The notes: generated by a model from the letters alone, not told the origin. A DNA stretch of 64,000 nt from Omphiscola glabra (GCA_964017045.1 OZ024809.1:5417012-5481011), one strand, 5' to 3'; positions 11,758 to 23,145 are shown, counted from the first letter of the stretch. Numbers and translations: made by a program.

Positions 11758-12051
11758 TCAAATACTTATGATCTCCTTTCGTCCTGTCAGAGGCGCCTTG
11801 TTATGAAGAGCAGCCCAGTGCTGAAGGTTTCTACTTATTGCATTTATCATACTATTCGATCCATACAATTGAATATAAGTATATATAATTTCAATCTTCA
11901 GATTATCCCTGTCTAGTCGTATTCCCTGGCGCCATGCCTCATTTTCCAATGTACTCTGTACGCATGTGTTCAGGGGACAATTTGTTGGAATATAGTATCG
12001 TGAATGGGAATTAATGGAGATATTCAGAAATTGATTTTTTTTTAAAAACAA
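11758..12051 (-). CDS. Possible minus-strand coding exon, product unknown (up to 97 aa)
   Basis: The minus-strand frame is open from 12051 to a TGA at 11758. It has a balanced amino-acid mix unlike the AT-rich surroundings: TNCPLNTCVQSTLENEAWRQ, then IYTYIQLYGSNSMINAISRN, then LQHWAALHNKAPLTGRKEI. I recognise no family. There is no AATAAA just beyond the stop, and the first residues (MFLKKN) lie over a T-run, so if real this is probably a terminal exon whose acceptor lies near 12040. It could instead be an unrecognised transposon fragment. Confidence 0.3.
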   Translation of the reverse strand: MFLKKNQFLNISINSHSRYYIPTNCPLNTCVQSTLENEAWRQGIRLDRDNLKIEIIYTYIQLYGSNSMINAISRNLQHWAALHNKAPLTGRKEIISI

Positions 12052-12274
12052 ATTTCCCCTTGCTTTGTTTAAAGTATTTGGAAATAGTTTATTTCAAATT
12101 TAATTCGGTTATACTTTTCAGTTACACTTTACAGTTATAGTTTTCAAGATGTAAAAAGCAGTATAAATCAGTGGCGTACCTAGGGCGGGGTGAAGTGGGT
12201 GACACTTTAGGGGTTCTAGCAATAAATTAAACTAAATAGTGTCGGCTTTGTGTGAGGTTCACTTTGTGGTATTA

Positions 12275-12350
12275 GCACCGGGCGGAATGTTGTCAAGGTA
12301 CGCTATTTGTATAAGCACCGGGCGGAATGTTGTCAAGGTACCCTATTTGT
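12275..12350. repeat. Two direct copies of a 36-bp GC-rich segment
   Basis: GCACCGGGCGGAATGTTGTC and its following 16 bases occur at 12275-12310 and 12315-12350 with one difference. They sit downstream of a solitary MITE end, CAGTGGCGTAC, at 12169. Confidence 0.85.
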
Positions 12351-12430
12351 GGGAACTATATATTAATTATTTTAAACTATACAATATTGTCTAAATACGC
12401 GTATTAGTGTATGTAGATGTATTAGTATTT

Positions 12431-12585
12431 AGTGGCGTAGCGGGGGGGGGGGGGGCAAGGGCGCTACTCACAAAGGGGCGCCAAATGGTATATTTTACAT
12501 ATAAATATTGTATGGTTTTCGAATGGGGGGGGGGCGCTAAAAAGGTATTGTGCCCCGGGCGCGAGTTAAGCTCGCTACGCCACTG
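12431..12585 (+). mobile_element. hAT-like MITE, 155 bp, with intact target-site duplication
   Basis: The termini are AGTGGCGTAG and CTACGCCACTG, flanked by a perfect direct repeat TTAGTATTT (12422-12430 and 12586-12594; 8-9 bp, as for hAT). The interior carries two G-runs and ACATATAAATATTGTATGG. An inverted-orientation copy lies at 34934-35100. Confidence 0.82.
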
Positions 12586-13196
12586 TTAGTATTTGTATGT
12601 TTAATGTTATGAATTGATTTCATCCTTATATTGATGTCAATGTGTGATAGCCCAATACTGAATTATTTTGTGAACAATAAAAGTTTCTTGTCCCAAAATT
12701 CATGAAGTCGAAGTTTCCAAGTTGAAGGACACTAAATTATATTTTGTAAAAAAAAAAAATGTGCAGGACACTCAGACAAATTGACGGGGTGATGATTTTC
12801 TTATTATGGACACCCAATGTCACCATGTAAATAAAGTAGAGGGCTCAGCCCTCATGACAACCCACCCGCCCACCCACTTTGACAAAAAGACAAAAACTCC
12901 AACAGAATATTTTACCACTGCACAATAGAAAATTGGTGGAAGCTGCAAAGTGCAATTACGTTTTTTTTTGTTTGTTTTTTTTACTTTGCAAATGACGATT
13001 TATTGTTTTAATATGCTCATGTCCACATATTTATTTTAAAATATGTTTACAAATGGATATAATATTTGAATTATTTATTTAAATGGATAGTTTTATATTT
13101 TATTTAAATAAACATTAAAGATGAAAAGATTAGAGTTGTAGTTCTTTGCTCGGCACGTTTCTTTTTGCATTGATGAATAAGTGAAGCCGGAAAGTT

Positions 13197-13768
13197 TAAG
13201 TGACCGGTTGCCTTTGTGTGCATGACTGGTTGCCTGGGTGTGCATGACTGGTTGCCTGGGTGTGAACGACAGGTTGCCTGGGTGTGCATGACTGGTTGCC
13301 TGGGTGTGCATGACTGGTTGCCTGGGTGTGCATGACTGGTTGTCTGGGTGTGCATGACTGGTTGTCTGGGTGTGCATGACTGGTTGCCTGTGTGTGCATA
13401 ACTTGTTGCCTGGGTGTGCATGACTGGTTGTCTGGGTGTGCATGGCTAGCTGTCTGGGTGTGCATGACAGGTTGCCTGGGTGTGCATGACTTGTTGCCTG
13501 GGTGTGCATGACTGGTTGCCTGGGTGTGCATGGCTGGTTGCCTGGGTGTGCATGGCTGGCTGCCTGGGTGTGCATGACTGGTTGCCTGGGTGTGCATGAC
13601 TGGTTGCCTGGGTGTGCATGGCTGGCTGCCTGGGTGTGCATGACTGGTTGCCTGGGTGTGCATGACTGGTTGCCTGGGTGTGCATGACTGGTTGCCTGGG
13701 TGTGCATGACTGGTTGTCTGGTAGTGCATGGCTGGTTGTCTGGGTGTGCATGAAGGGTTGCCTGAAAG
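13197..13768. repeat. 22-bp minisatellite, about 26 units
   Basis: The unit is GGTTGCCTGGGTGTGCATGA plus CT. Open frames run across it on both strands in several frames, which is a property of the repeat and not evidence for a protein. It occupies the space between AT-rich non-coding DNA and a further non-coding stretch (13770-14640) in which I see nothing. Confidence 0.95.
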
Positions 13769-14699
13769 TACAAACTGAGAAAAGAAAAAGAACATCTGTA
13801 TAGTAACCATTTCTTAACAGTTTTACTTGTGCATGTTTAAGTAAACATATTAAATTACAGGGGGTAAGGGGGTTCCATTCATTATGTCAACAAAATAGGG
13901 AAGGGGTGGAAATGTTTGACAGATGTTGACAAGGGGGAGGGAGTGGGTTTAGATTTGTTCACATCAACAAATTGACTGGTTATTTACATTATTTAAAAAA
14001 ATATATTCATGTAAATGAGTGTAAAAAACATATAATTTTTAGGCTTTTAACAATTTAAGATTTATTTAATGTGTGTCTGTCTGTGCACTGCAGATGGCTG
14101 GTCAGAATGTTAACACACTGTTAGTGCAAGAGAAGTCAAAAGTTGACCTCTCTTCACCTGTAGATTCTGTTTGTCGCAAATGACTTGGGCAGTATGTTTG
14201 TGATCATGTTGCAGGTATGGAACAAGGACAAGGTTCAAGTTTAATGTGCAGTCAAGAAAATCATACTGTTAGAGTAGAAATATGATATTTTGAGAATTAG
14301 TGGAAAGTAAAGTGAGTAAGAATGATAACATCGCTGCTTGAACGGATCTGCAAAATCTGTAATATCTAGTTTGCATCACACGTTATTTTCAAAAAGCATG
14401 TTCAACAGCACCGACTATGCCATCTTGAGCATAAGAAATTAACACCTGCTCCTCAACAAGAAAGGATTCGACCAATGCCAGTAGCTACAAGGAGATAGAG
14501 AGAGAGCAATTATTGCTCACACCGACAATGCTTCTATTTTAAGTACCGAATGGTTGGATTAGAATGATGTTGAAATGTCTGGTATTTCAGTTCCGCAAGA
14601 TGAAAATGATAAATATGCCCATCAAAGGCGTTATTTCAGGGGGTTTTTTTTAGGCGGGACGTGGGGGGGGGGGGGGGAAGGGGTGAACCGAAACTTGAT

Positions 14700-14820
14700 C
14701 GGCTTGTTAAGTTGTTTATTACTGGAGGCGCCACAGTACATAGAAATCTAAATACAACCTGCAAATTCGGGGTAGGGGGGGCGGGAATAGCCCCCTTGCC
14801 CTACCCAAATGGTGTCTCTG
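14700..14820 (-). mobile_element. Dispersed repeat copy related to 22755-22865 (opposite orientation)
   Basis: GGCGCCACAGTACATAGAAA and ACCTGCAAATTC here are the reverse complement of GAATTTGCAGGT and CTATGTACCGTGGCGCC at 22810-22855. Both copies also share a G-run and CCCTACCCAAATG or its complement. This defines a repeat family of unknown class. Confidence 0.6.
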
Positions 14821-15229
14821 AAACGCATTGTTACGATAGAGCAACTAATCATTTTAAATACGCTCGGTTGCATAAAAAGAATTTTCTATTAATTTACGGA
14901 ATTCGAATCTATTTAAATATGTTAAAATAAAATATAATGCTTTTTTTTTAATTGTGTTGTTAATATTGCAAAATTAAATTTAAATGTATATTATCCAAAA
15001 GTCTCCAAACAGAATCAAAGGAACATTTTCAATTGAACGTAAAGTAAGTTAAAGACAGAAAATTTTTGGTATTTAGAGTATATTACAAATAATTATATAT
15101 GTTTAAATAACTAATTATAAAAGTGTTGGACTGCGATAAAGCTTTAAAATAGATTAAATAGACACGAACAATCTGTGTCAATATAACAACATATATTAAG
15201 CTTTAATAATAATTTTACATTACGCATAA

Positions 15230-15261
15230 GTAAACGTTTCGGCACATGCCTTCATCAGTAC
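15230..15261 (-). ncRNA. Hammerhead-ribozyme-like motif (minimal type I, Penelope/retrozyme style)
   Basis: On the minus strand the RNA would read GUA, CUGAUGA, one extra A, GGC-AUGU-GCC, GAA, ACGU, U, UAC. CUGAUGA and GAA match the hammerhead catalytic core, GGC/GCC forms helix II and GUA/UAC closes helix I. ACGU is self-complementary, as in the minimal helix III of dimer-acting hammerheads reported in Penelope-like elements and retrozymes. The extra A between CUGAUGA and helix II departs from the strict consensus, so activity is uncertain. No reverse-transcriptase remnant was recognised next to it; AT and AG microsatellites flank it at 15297-15350. Confidence 0.42.
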
Positions 15262-15316
15262 AACAAGACATTTGAATAAGTATAAATCAAATTTACGTAT
15301 ATATATATATGTATAG

Positions 15317-15351
<35 letters not shown>

Positions 15352-15779
15352 TATCCTACCTAAAATAGAGAGGTAAAAACCAGCCAGAAACAAAGTAAAG
15401 AAGAATGGAAAGGAAGTGACTTGAAGTAAAATGTAAAAGCCCAATCAGGAAAAGGGCAGTTACGTAAAATTGTGGATTTGGTTCATCCCGCATGGAGTTA
15501 ACGTACCAAATCTTGTTATTAATTTATTCTCCATATAGATCCTATCCGGTGTGTTACTAGCATACAGTATTCTTTATTATTATTATTATTTTCTTGATAG
15601 CTTTCCCCCCTGTCCTATCATCTTTCGGCCCGCACACGTTTTTCATAAAGTATTGAGGCCCGCACATGATCTTCATAGTGTTACGGCCCGACGTACATTT
15701 TGAGTTGTGCAGACCTGATCTACATAGTCTCACAGAAAGTACATACTCAACTTGTAAATATAAAAAGTATATAGTATAC

Positions 15780-15787
15780 ATACATAC

Positions 15788-15845
<58 letters not shown>

Positions 15846-15870
15846 ATTTGTGTGTGTGTGAGAGAGAGGG
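15780..15870. repeat. (TA)n(TG)n(AG)n compound microsatellite
   Basis: A TATATA run of about 50 bases passes into TGTG and then AGAGAG. It lies about 300 bp upstream of the start codon of the five-exon secreted-protein gene. A similar AT/AG tract lies at 15297-15350. Confidence 0.95.
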
Positions 15871-15987
15871 AGAGAGATCAATCCCTACCTACCCTTTCCA
15901 CTGTAGATCGGTGCTAGGTATTCTTGACAAAAAGTTCCAGCAACTGTTTACACATTCGAAAGTTGTTACGCCTCGCTTACCGTGTTA

Positions 15988-15997
15988 CTATTTATAG
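15988..15997 (+). promoter_or_regulatory. Possible TATA-like element upstream of the cysteine-rich secreted-protein gene
   Basis: CTATTTATAG lies 179 bp before the ATG at 16176. This is a weak call: the surrounding DNA is AT-rich and no transcription start is known. Confidence 0.2.
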
Positions 15998-16175
15998 CCG
16001 TTACTTAGGTTCATACAAGTATGTTAAGTCGGTCCCAAGTCCGCGAGGCTACCGTTTTATTCAAATATTTCTCAGCCCTACAAGTGAAAGGGACAGGCGA
16101 CCCCAGCCATTTTGTACCTGGCTGTGCTTAAGCGACACTGCTGTGCCCGTGTGTACAAGAACACCTGAAACAAAG

Positions 16176-19094
16176 ATGTTGTTAACAATTATCTTGTGCT
16201 CTTGTATGCTACTGAGTAAGTCTGTGACACGCCGAGACAATCATTTAATAAATTTGAGCTACGAATTTTTCGTCTTGCATAACATGGCATTCGTTTTATT
16301 TTGAATTGTAACAAAGTAAATGTGTGAAAAAGAAAACTAGGCTTTACGAGACAGAAAGCCATTTATTCGAAATTAAAATTTTGTCTCTGTATATTTCTTT
16401 TTTTCCCCCTCATAAAAATGGTGTTGGGTGTGTGTTTGGGGGGAAGGGGAGATAAAAATCTAAATTTCTCTGTTCAGAGATTGTAAAGCTTTTCTATATT
16501 AATATATTTTATAAATAAACACATTCACAGAGTGTAAAGGTATAGCTTTCATTTAGTCTATACAAATATTATCAGCATAAAGCAGCGGTACTCAACCTGT
16601 GGGTTTACGACCACCTTTGGGGGTCGAACAACCCTTACACATGGGTCGCCTAAGACCATCGGAAAACATATTTATGACGAAGCAACGAAAATAATTGTGT
16701 GGTTGGGGGTCACCACAACACGAGGAACTGCATGAGGGTCGCGGCATTAGGAAGGTTGAGAACCACCGTCATAAAGTCATAACGGCCTATGTTTAAGTTT
16801 GGGTTAATAAATTTACATACAACTCTAACTTAGTTAAGTGCACATCTATATTATAAATATTTGCAGAACCTTTGCTTATTAATTTTTTTTTAAAGTCTGA
16901 ATATTTTTTTTTGAAGTGTGATAATTTTTATTTTTTATGGTAACAATGCACAATTAAATAAATAAATTGTTGCACTTTTTTATACGATGTTTGCACATCG
17001 ACTTCAGTTTGATTAAACACATTTTTTTTCTTTCTGCATTTATAAGTTATAACATTCTTTTTATGATTAATATTTAGATGTACAGGGATATGTGAATTAT
17101 ACAGACCCTGACCCAACTTCTTACCAGGGTGTCTGCAGAGAGGATGAGAGACATGAGTTTGTTTCCGTTGAGAACACAACCCGCCTTCTCTCGGTTTGTC
17201 GAAAAGATAACGCCACGAGAATCGTATTCCCGCAGACGGACTTGTGCAGTTACAACAGTAAGAAGAAGCTGTTTTTCGGAGAAATCGAATCCCGCACCAA
17301 GATGATAATACTGAAATGGGCGTGTCAAGCCCCGGTTCTACCAAAGCAAGCTACAGTTTTAGGTGAGGGGTGCCATGGATATTATTTGGAACAAAATTTT
17401 CTTTTGTATAACTTTTCGTACCTTTAAAACTGATTTTATGCACACACAAAAATGAATGCTTAACATTCTCCTTGATTCAAAATTTGATTTTTTTTAAAAA
17501 TTAAAAGCAGACTCGAAAAATAATAGGATGTAGCACAATGTCTACTATTAAATAAAAGCATCTTTAAAAAAAAATTATTAAAATAATTACAGGTGATTAC
17601 GTTAAGCTCATAAGTTTTATTGTATCATATACTATAATGTAATATTCTTCTCTTCACCAGTTAAACTTATTTTTCTTTTACAAGCCATCATCATATATAA
17701 TTTCAGATTAATTTTATTTGATTTGGTCTTTAGTAAAAGGGAAAAAAATGATATCCTCTTCATTTGATATTTATTAATAAATTTTGGAGAGCACAAATTG
17801 ATAATTATAGAGGAAAAAATATAATTTTCAATAAAATGAGTGTAAAAAAAAACACATGTAGGAATATTTTGTTAAAGTGTGTGAAGACATTTTAAACGTG
17901 AATGTGAGTATCAGATATAAAAAACAATGTATCGATTTGTTTGACAATTTATAGATCCTTAAACTACAGGTTCTGAAGAGTTACCTGATGCAGACGGCTG
18001 CCAATCACTGACTGTGGGCTTGGACAAGTGCCCTGTCCTTAAACTGAGTTTTACGGTGATACAGTCCAGTAATTTGGTTAGATGTCTGCCTGCCAATACT
18101 AATACGGTAAGAGTCTGTAGTGTTAAGAGTCTGTTGTGTTAAGAGTCTGTTGTGTTATGAGTCTGTTGTATTAAGAGTCTGTTGTATTAAGAGACTATTA
18201 TGTTAAGAGTCTGTTGTATTAAGATTCTGTTGTGTTAAGAGTCTGTTGTATTAAGAGACTATTATGTTAAGAGTCTGTTGTATTAAGAGTCTGTTGTGTT
18301 AAGAGTCTGTTGTGTTAAGAGTCTGTTGTATTAAGAGTATGTTGTATTAAGAGTCTGTTGTATTAAGAGTATGTTGTATTAAGAGTCTGTTGTATTAAGA
18401 GACTGTTGTGTTTTAGATTAATGGCATCTATAGGACAATTCTCAGCTTTTCTAACTGGTTTTTTAATGTATGAGGTCATCCCGTCAAACTAATAAACACT
18501 CCAGTCTCAAAGGCTAATGCAAAATTAAAATATGAGCTCTTGAATATATTTTGTTCAGCATTTTTTTCATGAATAATGTGACCTCATTATATTATCAATA
18601 TATTTTTTAAAAATCATTAAGATTTATAAATTATTTTCATAAAACGAAATAAACAATTATAACATTCCTCTTTGTCTCCTGCCTTCAATCATCTTTTCTC
18701 TCTAGGTGTGCATGGTTATGTTTAATCCAAGGCGTCTGTTTTCTTTTAAAAATTCTATCCATTGCAATGAATTTAAATCTTTCATTTCAAGAGGCAGTAG
18801 AGAACAAGAGAACCTCTTCTTTTCTTTAATCATCAATTACTCATTATTAACATTGACCGTAAAGTTTGCCATGAATATCATTATGAAATTTTCAAATGGT
18901 TCAAAACTTTATTATCCCTTTTAAACATTGTGCAGTACGTCACTCCTGGGGGATGTGATCACATCTCTGGAGCTGGGCGAGAGGCTATCTTCACTTGTCG
19001 GTGCACCATTGCAATCCCCAGGGAATTAAATAAAGTGCAAGAAACAATAATGCAGGACGAAAAGGGAAATAACTCTTCATTGATATCAAAATAA
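16176..19094 (+). CDS. Five-exon gene: cysteine-rich, N-glycosylated secreted protein (257 aa), family unknown
   Basis: The exons are 16176-16215, 17078-17362, 17970-18106, 18706-18858 and 18936-19094, all with GT-AG borders and consistent phases (1, 1, 0, 0). Exon 1 encodes a short signal peptide, MLLTIILCSCMLL, and the splice yields N-VQGYVNYTD. The mature chain has about 12 cysteines (GVC, SVC, DLC, WAC, GC, KC, RC, VC, HC, GC, TC, RC) and sequons NYT, NTT, NAT, NYS and NSS, so an extracellular disulfide-bonded glycoprotein is expected. Exon 5 ends EAIFTCRCTIAIPRELNKVQ...SLISK with TAA at 19092-19094. AATAAA overlaps the stop region (19090-19095) and occurs again at 19027. The exon 4/5 intron is only 77 bp and is the least certain link. 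I do not recognise the fold; it is not a C-type lectin, fibrinogen domain or SUEL lectin by visible motifs. Intron 1 holds a SPIN-like element and intron 3 begins with a 16-bp array. Confidence 0.62.
16583..16768 (-). mobile_element. SPIN-like non-autonomous hAT element (copy 1, in intron)
   Basis: The left end is CAGCGGTACTCAACCTGTGG and the right end is GGAAGGTTGAGAACCACCG. Internal blocks GGTCGCCTAAGACCA and GGTTGGGGGTCACCACAAC match the SPIN non-autonomous consensus known from mammals, reptiles and Lymnaea. The flanks GCATAAAG and TCATAAAG form a 7/8 target duplication. Confidence 0.8.
18100..18420 (+). repeat. 16-bp minisatellite starting at a splice donor, about 20 units
   Basis: The unit is TTAAGAGTCTGTTGTA or its TTGTG variant. 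The first copy is the exon 3 donor itself (ACG|GTAAGAGTCTGTAGTG), and every later unit has T for the first G of the donor. Confidence 0.93.
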
Positions 19095-19099
19095 ATTTG

Positions 19100-19907
19100 G
19101 AATATGGTGAAATTATTATTATGTTTTTTTTTTGGTAATTCATAATTTTTTAACTAATATCAGGTATTCCCCAATCCCTTTCCCGTGATTAGCATGTGTT
19201 TGTGCAATTAGCTGTTTTAGGTCTTCATAAACAATGATTAATTACCTCACGGAAAATGCACTTTAAATATTGAAAATCTAATAATGCTACTACTTTAGAT
19301 TTAAGGTTTTTATATTTTACTTTAAAATGATTTATTTTATATGGGTTATTTGAGCGACACTATTTTATTTTAAAATTAGAAATCTAGAGATTGTAAAGGT
19401 ACATTATTATCTATAACCCCTAATTTTATTGAACTGATATTGATAAAATCCAAGGTCACCATTTAATAATGTGGGTTTACTCTTGCATTTAAACAAATGA
19501 CATTGAGAAATAATTTTTAAAAATTAATTTACCTGCTGAAGGAAAATATCTTATCATACTGATTTGATTTAACAATCTAAAAATAAAATTTATAATCAAA
19601 TTATAGATGCACATATTTTTAAAGGTTATTTTTTTAATTTTTTAATTTTTTAAAATTAATACATTTCTTCTTTGGGAAAATTTTTAAAAATTGTGAGATA
19701 ATAATATGACTTTAACATTGCAAACAGTAAAACTCTGTTGTCTGTAAGAAAGTAACTGATGTAAATGTATATATGTAAATGTGAAAATGTAGTCTTCATT
19801 AAATCAAAAAAGTTTGCTTCAACTAATTGAATTATTCACTATGGCAGATTAGTTGTACCTCAAAAAATCATAGAAAATAAATAACATTGATTAAAATTGG
19901 TTATATA
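19100..19907. other. AT-rich intergenic stretch, nothing recognised
   Basis: Downstream of the cysteine-rich secreted-protein gene. There are no open frames of interest and no obvious repeat structure apart from A/T runs. Confidence 0.6.
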
Positions 19908-20150
19908 AAGGGCCGAGTAGAAAATGTAATTAAGTTACAATTTTTCAAAAATGCGTCAAGACAGACATTTTATTTGATTACTTCCCCTGAATCATTTCTG
20001 TAAATGTCATTCACAAAAAAGTAATTAGGTTTTAGATTCAGAGTTACCTCGTGCAGCTTTTCATGTATTTAAATAAGAATTTAAAAACTTTAAGCTCATT
20101 TTTCTCAAAACTTCAAAGATACACTTAAGTACTTTTTCTACTCGGCCCTT
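19908..20150. mobile_element. MITE with 28-bp inverted termini (AAGGGCCGAGTAG)
   Basis: The left end begins AAGGGCCGAGTAGAAAATGT and the right end, read inverted, begins AAGGGCCGAGTAGAAAAAGT. The match continues through TTAAGT, giving 28 bp with two mismatches. The element is about 243 bp and AT-rich inside. The target duplication is unclear because both flanks are TA-rich. Confidence 0.7.
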
Positions 20151-21460
20151 ATTATACATTATACTTAAACAATTTTTGGTGTCCTATTATTGAACATAGT
20201 TTTTTTATTTCTTAACATGAAAAATACAAAATATTTAATGTATTAATTTTATTTCACCCTCAGGCCTTCCATCCTAGATCTCTTTATTTGGACTGTTTTT
20301 GTCAAGATTTAAGAATGGTGGGAAAATAAAGAAAACTTAGAAACGAGATACAGAATGTTCAAAATTTATTGACCTATCCTTTTTAGACTTTGTAAAGTGA
20401 AAGAAAAACAAATATATATTTAATTAAAATGAGTTCAACTTTTTTTATGAATTCATTTTTTTTAAAGTATGCTGATGAAGAATAGTTAAAAGAGATTTGA
20501 AAATTATGTTTTTTAAAATTTAAGTTCTGGATAAAATAAGTGTAATTTATTTTGAATACATTTTTTAACTTGTTATTAAACTTTATAAACCTTCCATATG
20601 TTATCTGTGATAATGATATATTTGTTTTATGTCTTACACTCCATTTATATATAAATCTGGGTCCATGCCAGCTGTGATATTTAACCTAATGGCCTTAAGT
20701 ATTTATTATTTTGTGATATGGTTTATGGCTGTTATAAAGTGAAGTTTTGATGTTACATAAAGTCGATGATAAAAAACTGAGTTAGAGAATGAGAACAGTT
20801 AACATTGTGATCAACAAAGCCAAGAAAAGTATCCAGAGAGTTGACCGTCTGCTTCTTTTATTTTCATTTTCATCTTTATATAATATTTTTATATTTTTAT
20901 TTTATTTATTTGAAATCATTATATTTAGTAATTTAAATGTTTAGGATAGTCTGTATGATAATATGTTTGCTTTAATAAATTTTATTGCTAGGCCTGCTGC
21001 TCATTACAGATCTAAATTTACTAATAAAAAGATAATTAAAATAAAGAAGACTAACAAAAACAATTCGTGCAGAAAGTACATAGTATGCTAGAGATTTGAG
21101 GGAATAGATAAGTATAATTTTAACGTTTCAATTATTAATCTTCACCCGCTAACTCAAAGTAGGGCCACAAATCTATGACGAAATTTTTAAAAAAAAATGT
21201 TTTAAAAAAAAACAATAAAAATCTAACTAATTTTTTATTTTATTTTGAATATATATTTTCTTTATAGTTGACAATTTTATTACAATATAACGAAATCAAT
21301 AAATGATTGATTATAAAATATTGAACGACTCTGTGTACTTTTCATTCTTATGTTCATTTTCAATAGCTAAATTCTATTGATTAAAATGTCATTAAGTAGT
21401 TAAAAATGTTTTTATTTATAAATATATATATATATATATTAAAAATAAATAATAAAGTTT
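20151..21460. other. AT-rich intergenic stretch, nothing recognised
   Basis: It consists of T- and A-runs with a (TA)n tract at 21420-21440. I see no coding exon. Confidence 0.55.
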
Positions 21461-21464
21461 ATTT

Positions 21465-22135
21465 GAAAATCGCGCTTGATCCCCAGAGGCTCAAAGCGCG
21501 GTACAAAGTCAACCACATTAAAAGAGAAATGAAACAATCTCTATTTTACCACATTGAAATACAAAACGCAACAATACAAAAACTACTTACGAGCATACCC
21601 ATTCAAAGTCTTTCATCCCTTGCAACCATAAACAGCACAAGCCAATATACATCTAGGAAATAATAGCTTGCAGTAAAAGATGGTAGACAACATCATCCTC
21701 CATCAGGTGTTTGCGAAAAAGATGTGTTTTCAAATTGGTTTTAGAGGACTCCATTATCTGGCTGAGAGCGACAGGAAGGGTGTTCCGAATGGTTGGGCCA
21801 GCAAATGCGAAAGTGTGCCTTCCGTAAGTCTCAAGGCGAACACGCGGTATCGAGAGTTTGCCACTATCGGATTAGCGGAGTTGTCTAGTGGGTACATAAG
21901 GCGTCATGAGCACTTTGAGATAGGACGTCGCAAGGTCATGCAAGCAGCGGTAGCACAGAGTTGCAATTTTGTACTCTTTGCGAGCGCGGACCTTAGATCC
22001 TATCTGAGGAAGATTTTTGCGCCCGCTGTGACTGCCCTCTTTGTTCTATTCTCATGGATCTTCGCGAGGGCAACTGAGCGACGCATATTATGGGGACCAA
22101 TAGTCTGGCCAAACTGTTGGCGGCTTATACTATAA
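21465..22135. repeat. Dispersed repeat with GCGC-block, of the kind linked to LINE 3' ends
   Basis: TCGCGCTTGATCCCCAGAGG followed by CTCAAAGCGCGGTAC is a variant of the TATAGCGC...CTCACTGCGCTT block seen at the LINE ends at 3.35 and 23.85 kb. The following segment to 22135 is open in a plus frame, but its wording (GGLHYLAESDRKGV-like, NGWASKCESVPSVSLKA) matches a repeat commonly seen in aquatic invertebrate genomes. I treat it as repeat DNA and not a gene. This is a pattern-memory call without alignment. Confidence 0.4.
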
Positions 22136-22754
22136 ACCAGCGACATATTTTTTTTTATTCCTGTGACGTCACAATTATCAAATTATTTGATTTCTTTGCT
22201 GTTTTTTAATGGGGATGGTGCTAAAAGCTTCTTGTATGTATGACTTTGAGGGTGGGTGAGTGTCCACAAAAGTCAACCACGACAACCCCCCGCCCCGCGC
22301 TGGTATGGTTCCGATTGCTGTGAGCCTTTGTGTCCGTACTTGGCATCCAGAAAATCTGATAAGCTTACACAAGTATTTTAAAAAACAAAATAATTATAAT
22401 TGTTGCATAAAGAGAATAACGTTAAAAATGTTTTTTAATTTGATGTTAAAAGTGCAGTTTTTTAAATAATATTCTATTTTTAATGTGACACCCCCTCCGT
22501 CTTGACACATTTTATCTCAAAATACCCAGCCCAACTCTTTTTTTTGTGTACGCGTTACGTCATTTATGGATAGCACCGCTTCCATCCAGACCGATCGATG
22601 GCTTTTTATCTCAATGCACGGATCCCCCAACTGATGTAAATGCAACTCTACATCATCAATCCACCTCAGTCTGGGTCTAATGAGGAGCCCTCTGGCCCCT
22701 TAGTGTCTGACAAGGAGTTCCAAATCAGAGTAATTTGTTCATTGAAGCCCGCAG

Positions 22755-23145
22755 GGATGTCATTTGGGTAGGGCGGGGGCGGGGGGGGGGGGGGGGACAT
22801 CCCCCCAACTGAATTTGCAGGTTTTATTTAAATTGCTATGTACCGTGGCGCCTGAAATAATAACTACTAAAAATGACATCCGAATAGCATTGAGTCTAAT
22901 GGTACCCGGGTGCGAATGGCGGCGCTGCGTGTCTGGATCCATTTTGACTAATGCTATTCGGATGTCATTTGTAGTAGTTTATTTTAGTTAAAATGGAGAA
23001 TTACGTTTACAAACGTATAGTACATTCAATTATCTTTTATTTGATACATCATTTGGTCTTACAAACCCAAAAATAATATTTTAAATCATTTTTTAATCCC
23101 AAAACCTCTCAATTCTGGTACCCGGGTACCAATAGCCACTTCGTT
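22755..23145 (+). mobile_element. Composite dispersed repeat with internal 20-bp inverted repeat
   Basis: After a long G-run at 22770-22797, the sequence contains AAATGACATCCGAATAGCAT (22871-22890) and its exact inverted complement at 22951-22970, enclosing a 60-bp inner segment. The right part (TTACAAACCC..., CTCTCAATTCTGGTACCCGG, then GTACCAATAGCCACTTCG) is closely matched at 59200-59378. The right terminus is the inverted complement of the left terminus of the 59.1-kb copy. Confidence 0.7.

Noticed and set aside
13093..13810. Several 100-226-codon ORFs on the minus strand (MHTQATSHAHPGNQ-type repeats)
   Set aside because: Translation of the 22-bp minisatellite in all frames; no exon borders, signal or unique coding sequence.
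20470..20500. CTGATGAAG as a further hammerhead core candidate
   Set aside because: No helix II pairing and no GAAA block at the right distance; the same applies to CTGATGA near 8557 and 60204.
21680..22135. 151-codon plus-strand ORF
   Set aside because: It belongs to a dispersed repeat next to a GCGC-block, and no splice or start evidence supports a host gene.
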